Shown in pieces: positions 7,777-11,873 of a stretch of DNA of 11,873 nt (the stretch's first letter is position 1; each line of letters begins with the position of its first letter). Origin of the DNA: UBA922 sp035438805 (lineage in GTDB: Bacteria > Patescibacteriota > Patescibacteriia > Magasanikbacterales > UBA922); assembly GCA_035438805.1 (NCBI GenBank), contig DAORJA010000029.1, positions 1-11,873 of the forward strand. The letters run 5' to 3'. A program made the position numbers and the translations under genes. The notes beneath the pieces are model-generated. The model was not told the DNA's origin and made no database searches. It worked only from the letters and a program-made list of their open reading frames with translations.

Positions 7777-8954
7777 ACAATTTTCACAAAAAATCTTTTG
7801 CCTTTTTGAATTATATCTCCTGGACTACAAACCTCTTCATATGACGTTACTTTTTTGTCATTGATTTTTACTCCCCCACCCTCAATCGTTCTTCGCGCAT
7901 CACTCGTGCTCGTTGCAAACTTCGCGTCTTTGAGAACCGTGATAATGTCGTACGCCGTAGGTTTTAATTCAGGGATATCAGTTGGGGTTTCTTTTTTTGC
8001 AAATGTAGCAATGAAATATTCTTCGGCTTTTGTGGCTTCTTTCTCTCCATGATAAAAGCGAACTAACTCAACTCCCAGCTTTACTTTGAAATCTCGTGGA
8101 TTACCACCCTTCTTCATTTCCTGAGTAAACTTAGTAACGGTTTCCATTTCCACTCGAGTCATATAGGTGAAATATGGAATAATAAGATCGTCAGGAATAC
8201 TCATGATTTTCCCAAACATATCATTTGGAGTGTCAGTAAGATTTACCGTATTTCCCCAGCTTGAGCTCATTTTTCTCCCATCAGTACCCGCAACAAGCGG
8301 ATTCATAATAATGTCTTGTGGCTCTTGCTTGTATGAAGTCTGGAGCGTTCGACCAGCCAACAGATTGAATCGCTGATCTGTGCCTCCGAGCTCGACATCA
8401 GCTTTTACTGCAACTGAATCATACCCCTGCATGAGTGGGTACAACATTTCACGAAGTGACACACGAGTGCCTGCATCAAGTCTTCTTCGAATATTATCGC
8501 GCGCAATAAACTCAGCAACTGAAAATTGGTTTGCTTGTTCGCCTAGTTCGGCGTACGTGAGTTTTCCAAGCCACTTGCTATTGTAGTGCACTTCAGCTTT
8601 TTTGATATCTATAATTTTCCCTGCTTGTTCTACATAGTTCTTCATGTTCTTTTTCACTTGTTCACGTTCAAGCATAGGTCGCTCACTTTCTTTGTCCGAA
8701 GTGTCTCCAATGATGCCTGTAAAGTCCCCAACAATAAACACGAGTTGATGTCCAAGCTCTTGAAAATCACGCATTTTGAGCAATGGGATTGATCGTCCTA
8801 GATGTAGACTAGGGCTCGTTGGGTCAATACCCAATTTTACCCGGAGTTTCTCACCAGATTCAAGACGTTTTTTCAGGTGATTTTTATCAATCACACTCTC
8901 GACTCCTCTCGAGAGTAATTCATCAATTTTTTTCTTGTCAGTTGAAATTTTCAT
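7773..8954 (-). CDS. tyrS: Tyrosyl-tRNA synthetase
   Basis: This 393-residue class I synthetase attaches tyrosine to tRNA-Tyr. The HIGH-type motif is HLGR (51-54) after GIDPTSPSL. The KMSKS-type motif is KMSSS (228-232). The tyrosine-site region YDSVAVKADVELGGTDQRFN (178-197) contains the conserved GGTDQ. A C-terminal S4 RNA-binding domain covers about residues 335-393 (TSDARRTIEGGGVKIN). The gene is preceded by a near-consensus promoter ending about 10 bp from the ATG, so its mRNA is probably leaderless. It overlaps argS by 4 bp. It appears to be the first gene of a long operon that includes a Tyr/Phe-type ammonia-lyase downstream. Sharing tyrosine as a substrate is notable but may be coincidence. 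Confidence 0.97.
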   Translation of the reverse strand: MKISTDKKKIDELLSRGVESVIDKNHLKKRLESGEKLRVKLGIDPTSPSLHLGRSIPLLKMRDFQELGHQLVFIVGDFTGIIGDTSDKESERPMLEREQVKKNMKNYVEQAGKIIDIKKAEVHYNSKWLGKLTYAELGEQANQFSVAEFIARDNIRRRLDAGTRVSLREMLYPLMQGYDSVAVKADVELGGTDQRFNLLAGRTLQTSYKQEPQDIIMNPLVAGTDGRKMSSSWGNTVNLTDTPNDMFGKIMSIPDDLIIPYFTYMTRVEMETVTKFTQEMKKGGNPRDFKVKLGVELVRFYHGEKEATKAEEYFIATFAKKETPTDIPELKPTAYDIITVLKDAKFATSTSDARRTIEGGGVKINDKKVTSYEEVCSPGDIIQKGKRFFVKIV

Positions 8955-8963
8955 ACGCGAGAA

Positions 8964-8992
8964 ACTATAACAGTGAACAAGGGTAAAATCAA
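8964..8992 (-). promoter_or_regulatory. Sigma70-like promoter for tyrS and the downstream operon
   Basis: On the minus strand, TTGATT (8987-8992) is followed by a 17-bp spacer and TATAGT (8964-8969). These are good matches to TTGACA/TATAAT with ideal spacing. The expected transcription start, 6-8 bp downstream, falls at about 8956-8958, only a few bases before the tyrS ATG (8952-8954). The transcript would then be leaderless or nearly so. No Shine-Dalgarno lies between the -10 box and the ATG, which agrees. It occupies the only real intergenic gap between the thioredoxin-like gene and tyrS (8955-9007). Confidence 0.7.
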
Positions 8993-9007
8993 GCTAACTA
9001 TATTCTA

Positions 9008-9388
9008 TTATGATGGTGCTTCACATTTTGTTTTATCCGAAAGCTGTTGGAATGATTGCTCTCCAGTCACCATAGTTCCGTCTGAAAATTTCCAGGTCGG
9101 ATAAGAAGTTACACCTGCTTCGTTACATATAGGTAATTGTGATTTGCTTGGAGTCGAACATTCGGTGTATGGCAACAGACGTGCTGATTTCCCAAATAAT
9201 GCTTTCTGTGACTGACAATGTGGACACCAAAATGCCCCATAAAATATTGCGCCACTGTCTTTGATACATGAAGCAAAGGTATCAAATTCACCTGGCTGAT
9301 TTTTCTTATATACTGAAAGTCCAATAATACCTGCGAGAACGAGAATTGCCACAGCCCACCACATGAGATTTTGCGTTTTCTTGTCCAT
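9008..9388 (-). CDS. Membrane-anchored thioredoxin-like protein, VKOR partner type
   Basis: From the ATG at 9386-9388 this is a 126-residue protein with one N-terminal helix (about residues 9-27) and then a thioredoxin-fold domain facing outside. The redox motif is WCPHC (54-58) within FYGAFWCPHCQSQKALFG, and the cis-Pro region is SYPTW (95-99). Extra cysteines at 77 and 88 (YTEC...PIC) match the second pair found in the thioredoxin domain fused to VKOR in cyanobacteria and plant LTO1, as I recall them. The likely role is oxidation of exported proteins, being re-oxidised by the VKOR protein encoded at 5557-6045. A longer reading frame to 9439 adds 17 residues (MFRIIRSIRLIRIIFNS) that only translate an AT-rich 9-bp repeat. 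I judge those non-native, because the shorter start gives a normal anchor. Cysteines 41 and 122 are also present. Confidence 0.88.
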   Translation of the reverse strand: MDKKTQNLMWWAVAILVLAGIIGLSVYKKNQPGEFDTFASCIKDSGAIFYGAFWCPHCQSQKALFGKSARLLPYTECSTPSKSQLPICNEAGVTSYPTWKFSDGTMVTGEQSFQQLSDKTKCEAPS

Positions 9389-9403
9389 AGAATTAAAAAT
9401 TAT

Positions 9404-9439
9404 TCTAATTAATCTAATTGACCTAATTATTCTAAACAA
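9404..9439. repeat. Four degenerate 9-bp tandem repeats (TCTAATTAA type)
   Basis: On the plus strand the segment reads as four successive 9-mers: TCTAATTAA, TCTAATTGA, CCTAATTAT and TCTAAACAA. They lie between the ValRS stop and the chosen start of the thioredoxin-like gene, 16-51 bp upstream of its ATG. They could be a simple AT-rich slippage product, part of a promoter, or a tandem binding site. No function can be assigned. Confidence 0.6.
9411..9439 (-). promoter_or_regulatory. Weak candidate promoter for the thioredoxin-like gene
   Basis: On the minus strand, TTGTTT (9434-9439) is followed after 17 bp by TAGATT (9411-9416). The spacing is right, but the -10 box matches consensus in only four of six positions and lies in AT-rich repeats where such matches arise easily. 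Transcription would begin about 15 bases before the ATG at 9388. Read-through from valS is the alternative. Confidence 0.3.
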
Positions 9440-9464
9440 TGAACCATACAGAAATAGAATTTTG

Positions 9465-11873
9465 TTAATTATTAATTGTTAATTGCTTTAATTGATTCTG
9501 TAATGCTTGTAATTTTTGTTTACTTTCCTCAAGTTTTTGTTGCTCTTTCTCAACCACTACTTTTGGCGCGTTTTTTACAAACTCTTTATTCGACAATTTC
9601 TTTTCCATCTGGAGTACATAGGGCTCCACACTCGCAATTTCTTTTTCAATTCGTGTTTTTTCTTTTGCTGTATCAATTGCACTACTTAGATCAATTTGAA
9701 CATCCACTCCTGACTCACTGAAAGAAACTGCTTTTTCAATCTTTTCATTGGAAATTGTTTCGATCCCTGCCAATCGAATTAACACTGGAATATATTCTGC
9801 AAGCATCTTAGTTGCAACTTTTGTTCTCATGCTCACTACTATTTTTTTCGCCGGTTCTATTTTGTATTCAGTGCGAATTGAGCGAATCTTCGTGATAATA
9901 TTTCGAAGGGTAGTATCAATGAATACAATATTATCCGTCTCTTTTTTACCCTTTTCTACTACGGGATATTCTTCTGTCATAAGCGTTGCCCCGTTGTATA
10001 TTTCCTGCCATATCTGTTCGGTAACAAATGGCATAAAGGGATGCCAGAGCTTGAGAATGGTATTCAAAATATAATTCAATATCTCATTCTTTCCGCCTTC
10101 TACTTTTGCAATTTCTAGATACCAATCAGCCAGCTCTCCCCACGTAAAATCTCTCAATATTTCACCCGCAAGTGAAAATTGATATGCGTTAAGTGATTTA
10201 TTCGACTGACTTATTACACTCTCCAACTTCCACAGAATCCATTCATCAGCCGCGGTTTTTGCTTTTGGTTTTGTAATATTTTTTACCGGTTCCTGAATAT
10301 TCAAAAGCATGAAACGGCTAATATTCCACAATTTATTTGTAAAATTACGGAAACCTGCGATTTTTTCTTCTGACAATCGCATATCGTTTCCTGGTGTTCC
10401 ACCAATGAGAAGTGAAAGCCTCGTTGCATCAGTCCCATATTTCTTGATCATGTCCAATGGATCAATAATGTTCCCCAGAGATTTACTCATTTTTCTCCCT
10501 TCTTCATCGCGAACAAGTCCATGCAGATAGACCGTTTTAAATGGTACTTCACCAAGCGCATAGGTACTCATAAGAATCATGCGCGCGACCCAGAAGAAGA
10601 GAATATCATAGCCGGTTTCTAGGACTGAGGTGGGATGGAAGGTTACTAGATCATCTGATTGATTTCCATTGTTTGCAAAATGACGTGTATCGCAGGTTGC
10701 TTTGTCCTGAGTTGGACTAACATCGTTGGTATATAGATCTGTACCGAACTGTTTCAGCACTCCGAGAGTGTCGCCATGAGAAACAACTAATATACGTTTA
10801 CCCGGATGCTTAGCAACGAGTTCTTCCATGAATTCATGCGTTCTTTTTCTGAGCGACACATAGGACTCCATTCCAAATGGAGTTTTCACCATCCAACCTT
10901 TTGCATTACGCTCTTTCTCAATTTCAGCCTCAGTATGGCGATCAAGTTTGCCAAATCCAACTTCTCGAATTCGATCATCAAAAAATTCTATTGATAATCC
11001 TAATTTTTCTGCCAAAATTTCAGCAGTTTGTCTAGCGCGCAATACGGGAGATGCAACAATGATTTCAAAATTTTCTTTTTTAATTTTCTTCGCAAGATCT
11101 GCAACTTGCTTTCGCCCTTTTTCAGTTAAATTACTACCCTCAATATCATCATGAACGACTTTCTGAACATTATTTTCTGCTTCTCCATGACGAACAAAAC
11201 CAACCGTTGTTCGAGGCCAGCCAAGGGTAGAGAATGTCCATGAACCTGAAGAAAACCAGGTATCAAGTGTATCTGAATCTTGCAATATCAAATTTTTATC
11301 TGTATTTCCACATTTTTTACATTTTTCCGGCTGGTTTATGGAAACCATTGGTACTGATTTTTCTCTACTAAATATTGCTTTCTGTTCAGAAATTTCCCCA
11401 GTGATATCAACTTTAAATCTATGTTTAGCATCTGAACATATTGCACAATACCAAACAGGCACTCTATGGCCGTACCAAATCTGTCGACTAATATTCCAGT
11501 CACGCAAATTATCAATCCAGTGGAAATAGGTTTTATCAAATCGCTCAGGAATGATTTTTATATCCCCAGTCTTAACTACAGTTTGCATCAACTGTTTTAA
11601 AGTAACTAACTGCCCTTTTTTAATTGTTTTTAATGTTGAATTTCGAATCTTGAATTTTTTATTTACTTCAATAAACCACTGTGTTTTGGGTAATGGCTCT
11701 ACCACATCGCCGAAGCGATCACTGGTTCCCACATTCTGCATGGTATCCTCAGTTTTTTCTAGGAGTCCTGACTTTCCCAACCACGCAACTACTTTCTTTC
11801 GTGCTTCTTCTACGTTCAATCCTGCATATGATGCACCAGCGTTATTAGTCCATTCGCCAAGACTTCCACATCC
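9465..11873 (-). CDS. valS: Valyl-tRNA synthetase with inserted histidine phosphatase domain (N-terminus outside window)
   Basis: The frame is open to the right edge, so the gene is partial and its HIGH motif lies outside. In-window segments follow ValRS order. The end of the editing domain (NNAGASYAGL...EARKK) comes first, then EPLPKTQWF, DWNISRQIWYGHRVPVWYC and a four-Cys zinc-ribbon (CAIC at 11436-11447, CKKC at 11310-11321). TLDTWFSSGSWTFSTLGWP follows, then TSVLETGYDILFFWVARM. KMSKS is at 10479-10493, followed by an anticodon-binding helical domain. A C-terminal coiled coil (about 9480-9660, rich in Lys/Glu/Gln) is the usual ValRS tRNA-binding arm. Between STLGWP and TSVLETGYD, where relatives have about a dozen residues, lie roughly 180 extra residues forming a histidine phosphatase domain. 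Both halves of the synthetase look intact, so this is an in-frame insertion and not two genes. The first Cys pair of the VGHCxRCG segment in many relatives is replaced here (VGTSDRFG). Confidence 0.95.
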   Translation of the reverse strand, partial: GCGSLGEWTNNAGASYAGLNVEEARKKVVAWLGKSGLLEKTEDTMQNVGTSDRFGDVVEPLPKTQWFIEVNKKFKIRNSTLKTIKKGQLVTLKQLMQTVVKTGDIKIIPERFDKTYFHWIDNLRDWNISRQIWYGHRVPVWYCAICSDAKHRFKVDITGEISEQKAIFSREKSVPMVSINQPEKCKKCGNTDKNLILQDSDTLDTWFSSGSWTFSTLGWPRTTVGFVRHGEAENNVQKVVHDDIEGSNLTEKGRKQVADLAKKIKKENFEIIVASPVLRARQTAEILAEKLGLSIEFFDDRIREVGFGKLDRHTEAEIEKERNAKGWMVKTPFGMESYVSLRKRTHEFMEELVAKHPGKRILVVSHGDTLGVLKQFGTDLYTNDVSPTQDKATCDTRHFANNGNQSDDLVTFHPTSVLETGYDILFFWVARMILMSTYALGEVPFKTVYLHGLVRDEEGRKMSKSLGNIIDPLDMIKKYGTDATRLSLLIGGTPGNDMRLSEEKIAGFRNFTNKLWNISRFMLLNIQEPVKNITKPKAKTAADEWILWKLESVISQSNKSLNAYQFSLAGEILRDFTWGELADWYLEIAKVEGGKNEILNYILNTILKLWHPFMPFVTEQIWQEIYNGATLMTEEYPVVEKGKKETDNIVFIDTTLRNIITKIRSIRTEYKIEPAKKIVVSMRTKVATKMLAEYIPVLIRLAGIETISNEKIEKAVSFSESGVDVQIDLSSAIDTAKEKTRIEKEIASVEPYVLQMEKKLSNKEFVKNAPKVVVEKEQQKLEESKQKLQALQNQLKQLTINN
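10660..11204 (-). other. Histidine phosphatase (phosphoglycerate mutase-like, branch 1) domain inserted in ValRS
   Basis: This is a domain of about 150 residues plus a linker, within the valS reading frame. It carries the complete family signature. VGFVRHGE (RHGE at 11181-11192) gives the phospho-accepting His. SPVLRARQTAE (11019-11051) gives the conserved Arg. IREVGFG (Glu codon 10962-10964) gives the acid. VVSHGD (HGD at 10770-10778) gives the second His. All four catalytic positions are present, so it is probably active. A polar linker of about 25 residues (TNDVSPTQDKATCDTRHFANNG) leads back into the synthetase. It has no intein or homing-endonuclease features. Family members are phosphatases or mutases acting on small phosphorylated metabolites; the substrate here is unknown. 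Confidence 0.92.

Noticed and set aside
8955..9007. Intrinsic terminator or T-box riboswitch upstream of tyrS
   Set aside because: The gap is only 53 bp, holds the promoter and has no stem-loop with a U tract. It is far too short for a T-box.
9389..9439. N-terminal extension of the thioredoxin-like protein to an ATG at 9439
   Set aside because: The added residues (MFRIIRSIRLIRIIFNS) only translate the AT-rich 9-bp repeat. The ATG at 9388 gives a normal short N-terminus before the membrane helix.
9748..10074. Plus-strand open frame of 108 codons
   Set aside because: It lies wholly antisense to conserved ValRS sequence, shows no recognisable family and is composed of reversed ValRS codons. 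The other plus-strand open frames were rejected for the same reason.
10660..11204. Insert in ValRS as an intein
   Set aside because: There are no Hint splicing motifs (no Cys/Ser start block, no His-Asn end) and no homing endonuclease motif. The insert is a recognisable histidine phosphatase.
11817..11819. TTG start codon for the valyl-tRNA synthetase frame
   Set aside because: The frame continues without a stop to base 11873 and the extra residues (NNAGASYAGL) fit the ValRS editing-domain end, so the gene is truncated by the window edge.
1..11873. Alternative genetic code with TGA as Gly (as in Gracilibacteria/Absconditabacteria)
   Set aside because: TGA ends tyrS and the VKOR gene at the expected protein ends, and no gene contains in-frame TGA.

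Overview
The window is a compact, AT-rich bacterial segment in which every recognisable gene lies on the minus strand, so transcription runs from high to low coordinates. Spacing is extremely tight (overlaps of 4 to 14 bp, gaps of at most about 80 bp). No gene-free stretch exceeds 300 bases. I saw no RNA gene, CRISPR array, insertion sequence or convincing intrinsic terminator. TGA is used as a stop (ends of tyrS and the VKOR gene), so the standard code applies. The small proteins, SD-poor gene starts, VKOR-based disulfide machinery and tight packing suggest a Patescibacteria/CPR (Parcubacteria-like) genome. That placement is inference; no rRNA or marker phylogeny is available here.

Right part (about 9000 to 11873): the C-terminal two thirds of a valyl-tRNA synthetase, cut by the window edge. 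A complete, catalytically intact-looking histidine phosphatase (phosphoglycerate-mutase-like) domain is inserted inside its catalytic core. Next comes a membrane-anchored thioredoxin-like protein of the type that is fused to VKOR in cyanobacteria and plants.

Middle part (5557 to 8954): a strong sigma70-like promoter sits so close to the tyrS start that the mRNA is probably leaderless. It is followed by tyrS, argS and a VKOR-family membrane oxidoreductase. VKOR and the thioredoxin-like protein probably form one disulfide-forming system split across the two aminoacyl-tRNA synthetase genes.

Left part (1 to 5560): a run that looks like a small, undescribed biosynthetic or modification pathway. 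It encodes a ThiF/E1-like adenylyltransferase, an MIO-type aromatic amino acid ammonia-lyase/aminomutase (Phe/Tyr-type rather than HutH), a PaaK-like adenylate-forming enzyme, an Acg-type nitroreductase, and the start of a multi-TM protein resembling the 7TM sensor domain of histidine kinases. The E1-like protein and the nitroreductase resemble the two halves of the mycobacterial Rv1355c (MoeY)-type fusion. Here they are separate genes flanking the lyase and the ligase. A working model is that an aromatic amino acid is converted by the MIO enzyme, its carboxylate is activated by the PaaK-like enzyme, and the product is processed by the E1-like/nitroreductase pair. With no gap larger than 12 bp from tyrS to the left edge, the pathway appears to be transcribed with tyrS, argS and VKOR.
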